DNA from: Shewanella algidipiscicola | Lineage (GTDB): Bacteria > Pseudomonadota > Gammaproteobacteria > Enterobacterales > Shewanellaceae | Direction: 5' to 3' | Assembly: GCF_003605125.1 (NCBI RefSeq) | Contig: NZ_QPQT01000002.1 | Coordinates: 124,001 to 188,000, forward strand | Length of the DNA stretch: 64,000 nucleotides | The notes under the pieces: model-generated | Database searches by the model: none | The model's input: the letters and a program-made list of their open reading frames with translations, nothing else | What the model was told of the DNA's origin: nothing | Translations under genes and position numbers: made by a program | Shown: positions 46,654 to 56,888 of the stretch, piece after piece | Numbering within the stretch: the stretch's first letter is position 1 | How the letters are laid out: each line of letters begins with the position of its first letter

Positions 46654-47256
46654 ATGAAGGTGGTGTTAATTCATGGCATTTTTAACACGGGCCATGTGAT
46701 GGCTTGGATGCGCAATAAGTTAACGGCGCAAGGACATGAGTGTTTTGCGCCTACACTGGCGCCCTTTGATGGCCGTCACGGCATTGAGCACGCCGCGCAG
46801 CAACTGAAACAAGCCATTGAGCAGCGTTTTGGCACCGACGATAACATCGTGCTGGTGGGCTTTAGTATGGGCGGTATTGTCGCCCGCTATTATCTGCAGA
46901 TACTTGGCGGCGCGGCGCGAACCGAGGCGTTATTTTCTATCTCATCACCACATCAAGGCAGCTACTTGGCTTTTCTACCTTATCCCTCTAAAGGGATGCG
47001 GCAGTTGCGGCCTAATAGCGAGTTGCTAAAGCTGCTCGACGAAGTGCAGCAACCCATTGCCAATATGCCGCTCTTCTCCTATCGTACGCCGCTGGATCTG
47101 ACCATAGTGCCGAGCCGAAGTTCTCACTGGCCGCTGGCGATAAATAAGGTCTTTAAGGTGCCATTGCACCTATCGATGATCTTTAGCCAACGGGTGGTCG
47201 ATGAGATTATAGCCATGCTAGCTTTACTTTCTAAAGGTGGACAAACGGCGACCTAA
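46654..47256 (+). CDS. Small alpha/beta hydrolase, lipase-like
   Basis: 200 residues. It starts MKVVLIHGIFNTGHVM (the HG oxyanion motif near the N-terminus). The nucleophile elbow GFSMGG puts the catalytic Ser at about residue 71; a candidate Asp is in TPLDLTIVPS and a candidate His in PLHLSMIF. The size and PHQGS segment resemble LipA/triacylglycerol-lipase-like proteins without a signal peptide, so it is cytosolic. Its last 33 nt overlap the convergent rarD gene. Confidence 0.85.
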   Translation: MKVVLIHGIFNTGHVMAWMRNKLTAQGHECFAPTLAPFDGRHGIEHAAQQLKQAIEQRFGTDDNIVLVGFSMGGIVARYYLQILGGAARTEALFSISSPHQGSYLAFLPYPSKGMRQLRPNSELLKLLDEVQQPIANMPLFSYRTPLDLTIVPSRSSHWPLAINKVFKVPLHLSMIFSQRVVDEIIAMLALLSKGGQTAT

Positions 47257-48135
47257 TGTCGGCAAAGCCTCTAGTGAACAAAGGATTAATCCGCTCCAGA
47301 TCAGGGCAAAGCTCACCGCCTTCACCTGATCAAAATGTTCATTAAAGACCAGTACGGCTAACAGAAAGTGTATGGTTGGCTCGATATATTGCATTAAGCC
47401 AATCATCGACAGGCTGGTGGCTCGAATCGCGAGCGCAAAGAAGATAAGCGGCAGCAGAGTGACTGGCGCCGAACCAATATAAAGTAGTAGCTGGGTGGTT
47501 GAGCCTGATAAGGCACTGCTTTGATCGGTAAATATCAGCCAAATTAAGTAGATTGTCGCAATGGGCGCCAATAGCGCCGCTTCGATAGTGACTGAGGTGA
47601 GCGAGTCAAAGTGAATAAATTTTTTACACAGGCCGTAAAGAGCAAAGAAACCGCCCATCAATAATGCCAGCCAAGGTAGCTCACCATAGTGAAATACCAT
47701 GTAACTGATGCCTGCAATCCCCAAGATTACCGCCCATTTTTGTGCTTGTGACAGTTTATCGCCGAGACACAGTACGCCCAAGGCGATGGCGAAAAGCGGA
47801 TTAATAAAAAAGCCTAAACTGGCCGCGAGCACCTGACCATGGGTGATGGCCCAAGTAAAACTGTACCAAGAGATACACATTATTAACGACGCAAGACCAC
47901 ACAAGGCAAGCGAACGCTTATGAGCCATTAACTGGCGCATTGATGGTAGAGGCCGGCGCAGCATGATAAACACGAATGCCATAAAGGGCACCGAGAAGAG
48001 TAGCCTGATGGCCAGCATCTCATTGATATCGGCATTAGGCAGGTATTGATAGTAAAGCGGTAATAGTCCCCAAAGTAAAAAAGAGACGAGCGCCAAGGCG
48101 TTGCCTTCAAATGTGCTGCGAGTTGAGCTGTGCAT
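47224..48135 (-). CDS. rarD: EamA-family transporter RarD
   Basis: 303 residues (E. coli RarD has 296) from ATG at 48135 with a GGA 7 nt upstream. Ten hydrophobic helices in two EamA repeats. The opening GNALALVSFLLWGLLPLYYQYLPNADINEMLAIRLLFSVP and LGFFINPLFAIALGVLCLGDKLS, then SMIGLMQYIEPTIHFLLAVLVF, are typical of RarD. Its role is unclear; early reports linked it to chloramphenicol resistance. The 3' end overlaps the lipase-like gene. Confidence 0.92.
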   Translation of the reverse strand: MHSSTRSTFEGNALALVSFLLWGLLPLYYQYLPNADINEMLAIRLLFSVPFMAFVFIMLRRPLPSMRQLMAHKRSLALCGLASLIMCISWYSFTWAITHGQVLAASLGFFINPLFAIALGVLCLGDKLSQAQKWAVILGIAGISYMVFHYGELPWLALLMGGFFALYGLCKKFIHFDSLTSVTIEAALLAPIATIYLIWLIFTDQSSALSGSTTQLLLYIGSAPVTLLPLIFFALAIRATSLSMIGLMQYIEPTIHFLLAVLVFNEHFDQVKAVSFALIWSGLILCSLEALPTLGRRLSTFRK

Positions 48136-48222
48136 AATATTCCGACGTGTTGAGCTTATTTGTGGTGAAAAAGTGGCTAGCATTAACGCGGCGGATTCTC
48201 GCATTGGTGCTATACATTAACC

Positions 48223-48236
48223 GTGATCTGAGTCAC
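48223..48236. promoter_or_regulatory. CRP-like half-conserved site upstream of rarD
   Basis: GTGA-TCTGAG-TCAC has the CRP spacing and central bases (consensus TGTGA-N6-TCACA) but lacks the outer T/A on one or both sides. It is about 90 nt before the rarD start in a 362-bp divergent gap that otherwise shows no gene. Confidence 0.3.
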
Positions 48237-48497
48237 TTTTTGATTGTGTCACGATAGCCAGTCACGGTTTAAGACTAAGGTGCAAATACGTACAAGAGCG
48301 ATATTCTCTCTTTTAAAATTAAGTGATTAACGCCAAATTTAAATACCTAATGCAACTTATCAGGCTATTAGGAATGTGCCTAGCGAAAGGAAGCAGGGCA
48401 TTTAGTTTGTAACAAGTAGTTAACTTTGCTTTTCTTTTGCCCGTGAGTCGGTAGATTAGCTAAGTTGATATTAGGCAATTAAAGGAGCGAGTTTTAC

Positions 48498-50036
48498 ATG
48501 AACATAGCCCAAATCGGTTTGCGATGGTCACTTGCCATGATATTGCTGCTTGCTCTGTCTACAGCGCAGGGCGCATCGATCAACAGCCGACTATCATTGT
48601 ATTCGCACCATATAGATGCGGGCTTTCGCATCACTCATCCCATCATATCGGTCAACTTATTGCCAGACTCTGGTAAAGAGTTAGTGGCTATCGGTGTCGA
48701 TGATAAACATCAACGCTGGCTGGGGGTGTACGCGTTTGATACTGAAGTGAAGCAATATCGTCAGCGGGTAAAACAGCCTCTGCCCAATGCGTTGTTTGCG
48801 TTCGATATCTCGGCGGATAACCTAGAAAACAGCGATGCCCTACAAGCACTGTATTTTCTCTCTAGTGACCGATTATGGACATTAAAGTTGCACGGTAACC
48901 AAGTTGAATTTGCGCCGTTAATGACGGTAGAGCCATTGATATTGACCTCTCGGATCGATTTTATCTCCCGCGGGCGCTTTGTGCGCGATCTTAATCGTGA
49001 TGGGTTGGATGACTTTATTATCAGTAGTTTTAATCAGAGTACACTATTGATACAGCAGGCCGATAATCGCTACATCACCCAAATATTACCCATTCAGCCG
49101 CAGATGCTACTGTATGCCAATGGCGCTAAGTATACCGAGGCTCGCCTCTATTTTGCCGATCTTAATCTCGATGGTCGTGATGATATTGTTAAGGTGGCTG
49201 AAGGCGAATTTGAAGTGTATTACCAGTTAGATGATGGCCTGTTTACTGTGTTGGCCAACTACCTCCCCGTGAGCTTGGCTATCAGCGGTCAAGATTGGTG
49301 GAATAAACGTGATGCTTATGGTGAGGCGCTGGATCAAAGTAATTTAGTCTATCGAAAGGTCGAGCATTTGGGCGATATTAACCATGATGGCGTGGCAGAT
49401 ATGGTGGTGCGCTATACCAAGAGTTCGGGAGTGCTGGATCGGGTTAACGATTATGAAATTTACTTAGGCGGTAAAACTAAAGACAAGCTGCAGTTTGCCA
49501 AGGTGCCTAGCAGCGTGATCCGCGCCGAGGGCACCTTAACGGGTTTTGAGCTGGTGGATATCGATAATGATAAGGTCGATGAAGTGCTGGTATCGGGTTT
49601 CGATATTGGTGTGTCGCAGATCATCGGCGCGCTGGTGTCGGGGAGTATTGACCAAGATGTACACTTATTTAAAAGTGACGCCAGTAGCCGCTTTGCCAGT
49701 AAACCCAATATCACCAAAGAGGTGGAGCTAAGCTTTAGTTTAACCTCGGGACAAACGGGGCAACCTGTGGTGACTTTTGCTGATATCGACGGCGATGGTT
49801 ATCAAGATCTCTTGCTCTCTGGTGGCGAGCAGGCGCTCACAGTGCATTTAGGGGAGCCGAGTGACAGCCTGTTTAATCGTAACGATGAAACACTCAAGCT
49901 ACAGCTACCCCGTGATGGTGAAATGCTCACCGTGAGTGATCTCAATCATGACGGTAAAGATGAGCTTATTATTAAATATGGCCGTGAAGACCGTCAGGCA
50001 TTGCAGCAGCAGTTTATGGTTATCATGGCGCAGTAG
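48498..50036 (+). CDS. Secreted FG-GAP/VCBS repeat protein
   Basis: 512 residues with a signal peptide (LAMILLLALSTAQGA). Calcium-binding loops of the DxNxDGxxD type recur: DLNRDGLDD, DLNLDGRDD, DINHDGVAD, DIDNDKVDE (degenerate), DIDGDGYQD and DLNHDGKDE. These mark a seven-bladed beta-propeller-like fold. It is likely periplasmic or surface exposed; in bacteria such proteins bind ligands or act in adhesion. Function unknown. GGAG precedes the ATG. Confidence 0.88.
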   Translation: MNIAQIGLRWSLAMILLLALSTAQGASINSRLSLYSHHIDAGFRITHPIISVNLLPDSGKELVAIGVDDKHQRWLGVYAFDTEVKQYRQRVKQPLPNALFAFDISADNLENSDALQALYFLSSDRLWTLKLHGNQVEFAPLMTVEPLILTSRIDFISRGRFVRDLNRDGLDDFIISSFNQSTLLIQQADNRYITQILPIQPQMLLYANGAKYTEARLYFADLNLDGRDDIVKVAEGEFEVYYQLDDGLFTVLANYLPVSLAISGQDWWNKRDAYGEALDQSNLVYRKVEHLGDINHDGVADMVVRYTKSSGVLDRVNDYEIYLGGKTKDKLQFAKVPSSVIRAEGTLTGFELVDIDNDKVDEVLVSGFDIGVSQIIGALVSGSIDQDVHLFKSDASSRFASKPNITKEVELSFSLTSGQTGQPVVTFADIDGDGYQDLLLSGGEQALTVHLGEPSDSLFNRNDETLKLQLPRDGEMLTVSDLNHDGKDELIIKYGREDRQALQQQFMVIMAQ

Positions 50037-50068
50037 CCATGGTTGAACTTTCGGTGAAGAAGCTAAAT

Positions 50069-50103
50069 GGCACCGCTTAAGCCACGATACAACGAGCGGT
50101 GCC
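50069..50103. other. Stem-loop between convergent genes
   Basis: GGCACCGCT (50069-50077) and AGCGGTGCC (50095-50103), perfect 9-bp arms, between the FG-GAP gene and mgtE. No T-tract. Confidence 0.5.
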
Positions 50104-50110
50104 TAACAAG

Positions 50111-51478
50111 CTAATGCAACAAGTAGAGTGTGGCTAAGCCTAAAAATGCAAATAAGCCGATCACGTCGGTGACGGTGGTCAGTACCATGCCACCCGCCAG
50201 TGCGGGGTCGACATTAAACTTTTTAAGCAGTAGCGGGATAGTGGCGCCGGCAAACCCCGCAACCGTCATGTTGATCAACATGGCACCGCCAATTAAGGCG
50301 CCTAGGGCGACATCGCCTTTCCATAGCCACACGGCAGCAAACACCAAAATGGACCAGAGTAGACCATTAAGAAAACCGATGGCTAACTCCTTGCCAACTA
50401 ACCAACGTGAGTTACTTTGACCTATCTGTCCTAACGCGATACCACGGATCACCAGCGCTAAGGTTTGGTTACCAGCCACTCCGCCCATGCTGGGCACTAT
50501 GGTCATTAATACCGCAATGGTGGCAAATTGTTCGATTGTGCCTTCAAACATATTGCTAACCGACGCAGCCAACAGTGCGGCAAATAGATTAATCGTCAGC
50601 CAGAGTGAGCGCCGAAAGGTACTCTTAAGGACCGGGCCGAAGGTGTCGGTCTCATCATCCATCCCGGCCATCCCCATCATAGAGTGTTCAGCATCTTCAC
50701 GGATCACATCGACAACGTCATCTATGGTGATCCGCCCAAGCAGTTTATTGGTTTTTTCATCGACCACAGGTGCCGATACCCAGTCATGGCGTTCAAATAG
50801 CTGCGCGACTTCACTGTCGTGCATACCCACGGGGATCCCTTCAAGATCTTGGTTCATGATGTCGCGCACCGATGCATTCGGATCGCAGGTGAGTAGATCG
50901 GCGATCGCTACGCCACCGAGTAGACTGTCGTGTTTGTCGACCACATATAGGGTGTCGGTGGCTTCGGGGAGTTCACCACGAATACGTAGGTAACGTAGGA
51001 TCACGTCGACATTCACATCTGGCCTTAGGGTGACCGTATCTGTGTTCATCAGGCTGCCGGCGGTGTCTTCTGGGTATGACAGTGCCTGTTCGACTCGCGC
51101 CCTATCTTGGCTGCGCATCGACTGCAGTACTTGATTAAATACGCTGTCAGGCAGGCTGCGCAGTATGTAGGCCAGATCGTCGGTATCCATATTTTCGGCG
51201 GCTTTAGCTACGCGCTCAGGACTCATCTGGCTAATAAATTGATCTTTGAGCTCTTCACTGAGTTCATCGAGAATCTCACCCGTATGGGCTTGATCGATAA
51301 GTTGCCATAATACTTGTCGCGCACGCGGTGGAGAAGACTCTAAAATAAAGGCGATATCTGAGGCCGCCATGTCGTGCAGCATACTGCGTACATGGACAAA
51401 CATGCCACTGCTTAGGGCTTGCGTTAGCTGCTGTAAACGTTGATCTGTAGTTTCATTATCTAACACTTCGATCGGCAT
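50111..51478 (-). CDS. mgtE: Magnesium transporter MgtE
   Basis: 455 residues from ATG at 51478 with GGGGAA upstream. Order: N-terminal superhelical MgtE_N domain (about 10-135; helices around LHDMAASDIAFILESSPPRARQVLWQLI), two CBS domains (about 140-260), then five membrane helices with the conserved MTIVPSMGGVAGNQTLALVIRGIALG pore region. Cytosolic Mg2+ binding to the N and CBS domains gates the channel. It follows npr on the same strand, 106 nt away, and may be read from the rpoN operon. Confidence 0.95.
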   Translation of the reverse strand: MPIEVLDNETTDQRLQQLTQALSSGMFVHVRSMLHDMAASDIAFILESSPPRARQVLWQLIDQAHTGEILDELSEELKDQFISQMSPERVAKAAENMDTDDLAYILRSLPDSVFNQVLQSMRSQDRARVEQALSYPEDTAGSLMNTDTVTLRPDVNVDVILRYLRIRGELPEATDTLYVVDKHDSLLGGVAIADLLTCDPNASVRDIMNQDLEGIPVGMHDSEVAQLFERHDWVSAPVVDEKTNKLLGRITIDDVVDVIREDAEHSMMGMAGMDDETDTFGPVLKSTFRRSLWLTINLFAALLAASVSNMFEGTIEQFATIAVLMTIVPSMGGVAGNQTLALVIRGIALGQIGQSNSRWLVGKELAIGFLNGLLWSILVFAAVWLWKGDVALGALIGGAMLINMTVAGFAGATIPLLLKKFNVDPALAGGMVLTTVTDVIGLFAFLGLATLYLLH

Positions 51479-51584
51479 GGCTTCCCCTTGAAAAATAGCG
51501 CGACAACATAGGTTATTGGCTAAGTAACCTGAACTCGGGATAATTATAGAATGATATGAGCCGTTTAGGCTCGAGGCGGGGCGA

Positions 51585-51860
51585 TTATACGGCTTCTTCG
51601 AATTTTGCGTCAATCAGTGCGCTAATGGCATCGAGTGCCGCTTGCGCATCTTGGCCTTCACTGGTGACGGTAATGGTTTTACCAAAGCCGGTTTCTAACA
51701 TTAATAGCCCCAACACACTGGCGGCAGAGGCTTGCTTATCCCCCTGAATTAAGGTGACCTGGGCATCAAACTGAGCGGCTAATACCGCCAGTTTGGTAGC
51801 GGCACGCGCATGCAGTCCCAGTTTGTTGCAGATGGTTAGTTGACGCTCAAGCTTGCTCAT
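51585..51860 (-). CDS. npr: Nitrogen phosphotransferase HPr-like protein NPr
   Basis: 91 residues (E. coli NPr has 90). The phosphorylated His is His17 in [39 protein letters not shown] is the regulatory-Ser region of the HPr fold. It passes phosphate from PtsP to PtsN in the nitrogen PTS. It overlaps the 3' end of rapZ by 14 nt, so translation is coupled. Confidence 0.95.
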   Translation of the reverse strand: MSKLERQLTICNKLGLHARAATKLAVLAAQFDAQVTLIQGDKQASAASVLGLLMLETGFGKTITVTSEGQDAQAALDAISALIDAKFEEAV

Positions 51861-52701
51861 GCTGCAGTTCTCTGTGGCGCGCCTGGACCTTATGCTTACC
51901 TTTATTAAACAGTTTGGCCAGTTGATCGGTCACATACACGGAACGATGTTGACCACCAGTACACCCAATGGCGATAGTTAAGTAGCTACGGTTATTGCGC
52001 TCAAGGTGCGGTAGCCAAGTTTCGAGCAGATTCTCTATCTGCCAAATAAACTTGTTCACTAGCGGCTGTTGGCTTAAAAACTGTTGTACTGGTTGGTCGA
52101 GACCTGTCAGCGGGCGTAACTCTGATTCCCAGTGAGGGTTGGGCAGAAAACGCACGTCAAACATAAAGTCAGCTTCACTTGGCATGCCATATTTAAAACC
52201 AAACGACTCAAAATTAATCACTAACTCCTTGTCCACGGTGCCCAGTAAGATCTCGCGTACTTTATCGCTTAAATCATAGATGTTAAGCGTCGAAGTATCT
52301 ATGTAGTGATCGACCATCTTGGAGATAGGCTCGAGTATTTTGCCTTCAAGCTGTATCGCCTCTTTAAGGGAGACTTTTGAGCGTGATAGTGGATGCAACC
52401 TACGGGTTTCACTGTAGCGTTTGAGCAATACATCGTCAGAAGAGTTTAGAAAGAAACTCAGTAATTCGGTATCTTTAGGAAGATTCGCTAGCTGCTTTTC
52501 AAGCTGGATATCTTCGCTGGGCATGTTGCGCACATCGACGCTAATCGCAACAAGTTCATTTCTACCTTTAAGCTGACTGAGCAGCGAGTCCATCATCTGC
52601 AGTGGCAGATTGTCGACACAGTAATAGCCCAGATCTTCCAGTACCCTAAGGACTACCGATTTTCCTGAGCCTGAGCGCCCAGATACCATTACCAATTTCA
52701 T
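51847..52701 (-). CDS. rapZ: RNase adapter protein RapZ
   Basis: 284 residues, the exact E. coli length. Walker A GRSGSGKS at residues 8-15; later [56 protein letters not shown] and [13 protein letters not shown] are family hallmarks. In E. coli it guides RNase E to the small RNA GlmZ and so controls glucosamine-6-phosphate synthesis. It overlaps ptsN by 4 nt (ATGA). Confidence 0.97.
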   Translation of the reverse strand: MKLVMVSGRSGSGKSVVLRVLEDLGYYCVDNLPLQMMDSLLSQLKGRNELVAISVDVRNMPSEDIQLEKQLANLPKDTELLSFFLNSSDDVLLKRYSETRRLHPLSRSKVSLKEAIQLEGKILEPISKMVDHYIDTSTLNIYDLSDKVREILLGTVDKELVINFESFGFKYGMPSEADFMFDVRFLPNPHWESELRPLTGLDQPVQQFLSQQPLVNKFIWQIENLLETWLPHLERNNRSYLTIAIGCTGGQHRSVYVTDQLAKLFNKGKHKVQARHRELQHEQA

Positions 52702-53141
52702 TGGGTGATCACCTGATACAGTTCTGCTTCGTCGTGGGTTTTTCTTAGCTGTTTGATGATAGCTTTATCACTTAATTTCTCTGCCATCGCGGCGAGAGTG
52801 CTAAGGTGTTGCTCGCATTGCTCTGCGGGAACCAGTAATGCAAAGAGGATATCGACCGGCTGATTATCAATTGCATCGAATGCAATTGGCTCCGCACATT
52901 TAATCAATACGGCGACGGGTTTCTCAATATTCGTCAGCCGTCCGTGAGGGATCGCGATACCATTGCCTATACCTGTGCTGCCCATTTTCTCTCTCGCCAA
53001 AAGGCTTTCAAAAATCTCTTGAGAGGAAAGGGTGGGGTACTGGACAGCGGCCAAGTCGCTGATAAGTTCCAGTACCTTTTTCTTACTGCCCGGAGTGGCG
53101 CAGGTTGTGCACTCCGGCCGCAGGATGGTACTAAGTTCCAT
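52698..53141 (-). CDS. ptsN: Nitrogen-regulatory PTS EIIA component PtsN
   Basis: 147 residues (E. coli PtsN has 163; the difference is at the ends). The phospho-acceptor is His66 in [35 protein letters not shown] is the conserved EIIA-Ntr segment. Its phosphorylation state modulates potassium and envelope functions in related bacteria. It starts 2 nt after hpf ends and overlaps rapZ. Confidence 0.96.
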   Translation of the reverse strand: MELSTILRPECTTCATPGSKKKVLELISDLAAVQYPTLSSQEIFESLLAREKMGSTGIGNGIAIPHGRLTNIEKPVAVLIKCAEPIAFDAIDNQPVDILFALLVPAEQCEQHLSTLAAMAEKLSDKAIIKQLRKTHDEAELYQVITQ

Positions 53142-53143
53142 CG

Positions 53144-53431
53144 TTAATGTTTTGTTAGCTTCTCTTTATGTTTAATGACCTGACGATCTAATTTATCGAT
53201 CAGGGAATCTATCGCGGCATACATATCCGCGTGCTCTGATGTTGCAAATATTTCTCCACCACTAAGATGTAACTTTGCTTCAACTTTTTGCATCAATTTT
53301 TCGACATTTAATATCACGTGGACATTATTGATCTGATCGAAATGCCGTTCAAGCTTTGTAAACTTTTCTTCAACATAGTTGCGCAGAGATTGGGTGATCT
53401 CAATGTGGTGCCCAGTCAGATTTATTTGCAT
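53144..53431 (-). CDS. hpf: Ribosome hibernation promoting factor
   Basis: 95 residues, the length of short E. coli HPF, starting MQINLTGHHIEITQSLRNYVEEKF, the conserved beta-alpha start. Lys/His-rich second half (LHLSGGEIFATSEHADMYAAIDSLIDKLDRQV). It binds the 30S subunit and helps form inactive 100S ribosomes in stationary phase. Lies 30 nt after rpoN in the same operon. Confidence 0.96.
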   Translation of the reverse strand: MQINLTGHHIEITQSLRNYVEEKFTKLERHFDQINNVHVILNVEKLMQKVEAKLHLSGGEIFATSEHADMYAAIDSLIDKLDRQVIKHKEKLTKH

Positions 53432-53461
53432 AAAGTGATTCCTCCGGTTTCCAGTTGTTGA

Positions 53462-54946
53462 TTATAAGCTTTTACGTTGATTTGACGGCGGTATAAACAT
53501 CGCCTCACGATATTTTGCTATCGTGCGTCTAGCGACTTGAATACCTTGCTCGGCTAACAGTTGTGCCATTTTACTGTCACTTAAGGGTTTCTTTTGATTT
53601 TCTGCGGCGACTAGCTTCTTAATAAAAGCGCGGATCGCAGTAGAAGAGCATTCGCCACCATCGTCGGTCCCAACATGGCTGGAGAAAAAGTATTTTAGCT
53701 CAAAAATCCCTCTTGGCGTGTGCATATACTTTTGGGTGGTGACCCGCGAGATGGTCGATTCATGCATTTCGACCGCCTCGGCAATATCATTAAGCACCAT
53801 AGGTTTCATCGCTTCTTCACCAAACTCGAAAAACCCTTGCTGGAAATCGACAATGCAGTTGGTGACCTTGAGTAAGGTATCGTTGCGGCTCTCTAAACTT
53901 TTTAGAAACCATTTAGCTTCTTGCAGGTGACCACGAATAAACTGGCCATCGGCTTGGTTTTTGGTGCTGCGTGCCATTGAGGCATAATGTTGGTTTACAT
54001 TAATCTTAGGCATACTATCGGGATTAAGCTCGACTACCCAGCGACCTTTTTTCTTGCTAACTGTGACATCGGGGATCACGTATTCATCACGACTGGCGGT
54101 AATGGCTAGCCCTGGGCGTGGATTAAGAGTTTGAATCAGCGCTATGGCCTCGCGTAGTTCATCTTCTTTCAGTTTGGTCTTACGCATCAATAGGCGAAAA
54201 TCTCGCCCGGCAATCAGATCTAAGTAATCACGGATCAAGAGTCTGGCATTGTCGATATGCGGGGTGTCGGAGCTGTATTGGGCCAGTTGGATCATCAGGC
54301 ATTCGCTGAGGTCTCTGGCAGCGATCCCGATAGGATCGAAATGTTGTATCCGCTTTAATACCGCTTTAATTTCATCGAGCTCGATTTCAGGATCGCCCAT
54401 GGCTTCAAGAATATCGTCGCAAGTCTGCGTCAAGTAACCTCGCTCGTCTATGGCGTCAATGATGGCGGTGGCGATAGCGAGGTCGTTGTCAGAGAAGGGG
54501 GTGAGGTTTTTTTGCCATTCGAGGTGCTCATACAGGCCTTCGCTGGTTTCCCCTTGAAATGGCATGTCATCGTCGCGCATCGCACCAGAGCTGGAGTTAG
54601 GTGATGCGGTGTAGACCTCATCCCATGTAGTGTCGACGGGCAGCTCATCGGGCATAGAGTCTTGGTTGAGCGCATCGGAGGTTTCTAAGCTCGAATTGTC
54701 TTCACTAGAGTCGACTTGCCGTTGCTCATTGTAATCGGTGTCGAAGTTGTCATTACGCTCTTGTTCTGAGTCGATATTGGCGCCTTCTTGCTCCTCGTCT
54801 AACTCGAGTAGAGGGTTAGACTCTAGTGCTTGCTGGATCTCTTGCTGCAGCTCCAATGACGACAGTTGTAACAAGCGGATAGCTTGTTGCAACTGGGGCG
54901 TCATGGTTAAATGCTGACCCATTTTGAGCTGAAGTGACGCTTTCAT
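53462..54946 (-). CDS. rpoN: RNA polymerase sigma-54 factor
   Basis: 494 residues. Region [30 protein letters not shown] binds core polymerase and activators; region II is acidic and variable (about 55-120). Region III ends with the helix-turn-helix and the RpoN box [12 protein letters not shown] near the C-terminus. Sigma-54 reads -24/-12 promoters with activator ATPases. Downstream hpf-ptsN-rapZ-npr is the conserved order. A 130-nt gap with a hairpin (55031-55058) separates it from lptB. Confidence 0.98.
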   Translation of the reverse strand: MKASLQLKMGQHLTMTPQLQQAIRLLQLSSLELQQEIQQALESNPLLELDEEQEGANIDSEQERNDNFDTDYNEQRQVDSSEDNSSLETSDALNQDSMPDELPVDTTWDEVYTASPNSSSGAMRDDDMPFQGETSEGLYEHLEWQKNLTPFSDNDLAIATAIIDAIDERGYLTQTCDDILEAMGDPEIELDEIKAVLKRIQHFDPIGIAARDLSECLMIQLAQYSSDTPHIDNARLLIRDYLDLIAGRDFRLLMRKTKLKEDELREAIALIQTLNPRPGLAITASRDEYVIPDVTVSKKKGRWVVELNPDSMPKINVNQHYASMARSTKNQADGQFIRGHLQEAKWFLKSLESRNDTLLKVTNCIVDFQQGFFEFGEEAMKPMVLNDIAEAVEMHESTISRVTTQKYMHTPRGIFELKYFFSSHVGTDDGGECSSTAIRAFIKKLVAAENQKKPLSDSKMAQLLAEQGIQVARRTIAKYREAMFIPPSNQRKSL

Positions 54947-55030
54947 CGTACTGCTATTCCCTTGTTTCTAATTCTAAAGTGAGAAAGCTGCCTCCGGTAT
55001 TAAACCGCTAAGGCGAATGATCTACTTACT

Positions 55031-55058
55031 AAGGTAAAAGCGGTTTCGCCTTTACCTT
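55031..55058. other. Stem-loop between lptB and rpoN
   Basis: AAGGTAAA (55031-55038) pairs with TTTACCTT (55051-55058) around a GC-rich 12-nt loop. It lies about 20 nt after the lptB stop. It may trim or attenuate the transcript between lptB and rpoN. Confidence 0.4.
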
Positions 55059-55076
55059 GAGCGCTAATAACGTTAA

Positions 55077-55808
55077 CTATAGCTTGAATTGTTCCCCTAA
55101 GTACACCGCTCGAACTTGTTGGTTATCTAAGATCTCTGCGGGTGTTCCTTCGGCAATCAAGTTGCCGTGGCTGACAATATAGGCTTTCTCACACACATCC
55201 AATGTTTCCCGTACGTTGTGGTCGGTGATCAATACCCCAAGGCCACGGTTTTTCAACTGCTCAATAATTTTTTTGATGTCGATAACTGAAATGGGATCGA
55301 CCCCAGCGAAGGGTTCGTCGAGCAAAATAAACTTAGGGTTGGCGGCTAATGCTCGGGCGATTTCGACGCGTCGACGTTCACCCCCTGACAGTGCCATCCC
55401 CTGACTATCGCGGATGTGGGTGATATGAAACTCTTCTAGCAGATGCTCCAACTCCTCTTCGCGCGCATCGTTATTGAGCTCGCGCCGGGTTTGTAATACC
55501 GCCATAATATTATCGCGCACCGATAATTTACGGAAAATACTGGCTTCTTGCGGTAGATAGCCAATTCCTTTGCGAGCGCGCAGATGCATAGGATCTAGGG
55601 TGAGATCATCATCATCAATAAAAATGCGCCCCTTGTCACTCTGCACCAGACCAACAACCATGTAAAAGGTCGTGGTTTTACCGGCGCCATTAGGGCCCAA
55701 TAAGCCGACAATCTGCCCTGTACGCACGGTTAAGCTGACATCTTGTACCACGGCGCGGCTCTTATAGCTTTTGGCTAAATTAACCGCTTTTAGCGTCATC
55801 TCTGTCAT
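55077..55808 (-). CDS. lptB: LPS export ABC transporter ATPase LptB
   Basis: 243 residues (E. coli 241). Walker A GPNGAGKT at 38-45, signature [15 protein letters not shown], Walker [14 protein letters not shown], switch His in [10 protein letters not shown]. It powers extraction of LPS from the inner membrane with LptFG, which are encoded elsewhere. Start codon overlaps the lptA stop by 1 nt. Confidence 0.98.
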   Translation of the reverse strand: MTEMTLKAVNLAKSYKSRAVVQDVSLTVRTGQIVGLLGPNGAGKTTTFYMVVGLVQSDKGRIFIDDDDLTLDPMHLRARKGIGYLPQEASIFRKLSVRDNIMAVLQTRRELNNDAREEELEHLLEEFHITHIRDSQGMALSGGERRRVEIARALAANPKFILLDEPFAGVDPISVIDIKKIIEQLKNRGLGVLITDHNVRETLDVCEKAYIVSHGNLIAEGTPAEILDNQQVRAVYLGEQFKL

Positions 55809-56344
55809 TACTGTTCCTGCTTGGGCTGTTCTTGGGGCTGACTGTTGCTGTTGTCTTGGTAATTTTCAGGCTGAATGATGGTGATCACGCGATCGCTACC
55901 TGTGCTTTCAGCTATCAACTGTTGCTGTTCTATGTTGTAGCGAATTTGATTACCCGTGACTTGGCTACCTTCTTGTTCGAGGGTGGCATTGCCGATAAGG
56001 GTTAAGGTGCGAGTCGACAGTTCGTAGCGGATCTCATTGGCGCTGGCTGACGCAGGGCGGCCGTTTTCCATCACCTGTGTGTAGGTTGCTGGCTTACCTG
56101 TGGCCACTAAGATTTTGCCACTACTATTTTCTTTGGTAAACGCACGTAATTCATCCGCCAAAATTTTAATCGAGCCCTGAGTTACCTCAACTGGGCCATT
56201 AAAGATAATCTGATTATTTTTAATATCAGCTTCTTGGCTCGCGGCTGAAATCTTAACCTCTTGCAGCAGGTCAGTTTCATTCGCCGCACTCTGCAAGCTC
56301 ACCATGGTTAACAGGCCTGCAAGAATAAGATTATTTAGTTTCAT
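55808..56344 (-). CDS. lptA: LPS transport periplasmic protein LptA
   Basis: 178 residues (E. coli 185) with signal peptide [21 protein letters not shown]. The OstA-like beta-jellyroll strands are visible: [24 protein letters not shown] and [26 protein letters not shown]. It ends with a Gln/Pro-rich tail. It bridges the periplasm for LPS. Overlaps lptC by 14 nt. Confidence 0.96.
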   Translation of the reverse strand: MKLNNLILAGLLTMVSLQSAANETDLLQEVKISAASQEADIKNNQIIFNGPVEVTQGSIKILADELRAFTKENSSGKILVATGKPATYTQVMENGRPASASANEIRYELSTRTLTLIGNATLEQEGSQVTGNQIRYNIEQQQLIAESTGSDRVITIIQPENYQDNSNSQPQEQPKQEQ

Positions 56345-56888
56345 ATGTTCCTTCTACCTGGCTCGTCAGTCGTACTTTTTGTGCATTGAGATCGGCATAT
56401 AAGCCTTTGCCAGTAATTAAAAAATCGTTACCGGTGATCCGAATGGTTCGATCGGATGTCATGATCATGGTGTTGAGATCCAACTCCATATAGTTAGTTT
56501 CTATGGTTTGGATGGGCTCTTCAGGGCTAATGGCGTCAATAATGACATTATTTTCTAAGATGACTCTGCCACTGTCTTTGTCTAATGTACCCCTAGCCGA
56601 GCGTAACCGCCACTGTGCATCGCCGTTATCGGGATAGACCAGATAGATGGGCTGGGTAAAATAGGTGATATTACGCTCGGCATAGTGTTCCATATGGCTA
56701 GCCGAGACGCGGCTATTAAGCTTACCTTGCTCGTCGTATTGCACACTATTGATGTTGTTAATCACATAATCTGGACGATCGGACGCGTCGAGCAGCAATG
56801 CTTGTGAGCCGTGCTTGGACTGTACCTGCCAATAGAGTATTAAAGCGGTACCAAAAAACGCGATAATCGCCAGGGTGACTCTGTTCAT
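56331..56888 (-). CDS. lptC: LPS transport protein LptC
   Basis: 185 residues (E. coli 191). A single N-terminal helix (TLAIIAFFGTALILYWQV) anchors a periplasmic jellyroll domain with SASHMEHYAERNITYFTQPIYLVYP and SDRTIRITGNDFLITGKGLYADL. It receives LPS from LptBFG and hands it to LptA. Overlaps kdsC by 4 nt. Confidence 0.95.
   Translation of the reverse strand: MNRVTLAIIAFFGTALILYWQVQSKHGSQALLLDASDRPDYVINNINSVQYDEQGKLNSRVSASHMEHYAERNITYFTQPIYLVYPDNGDAQWRLRSARGTLDKDSGRVILENNVIIDAISPEEPIQTIETNYMELDLNTMIMTSDRTIRITGNDFLITGKGLYADLNAQKVRLTSQVEGTYETK

Noticed and set aside
48223..48236. Full CRP site upstream of rarD
   Set aside because: Only the inner GTGA and TCAC are kept; not strong enough to call as a functional site, listed only as a weak candidate.
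50487..50993. Plus-strand open frame inside mgtE
   Set aside because: Antisense to CBS and membrane regions of mgtE; Ser/Thr-rich shadow.
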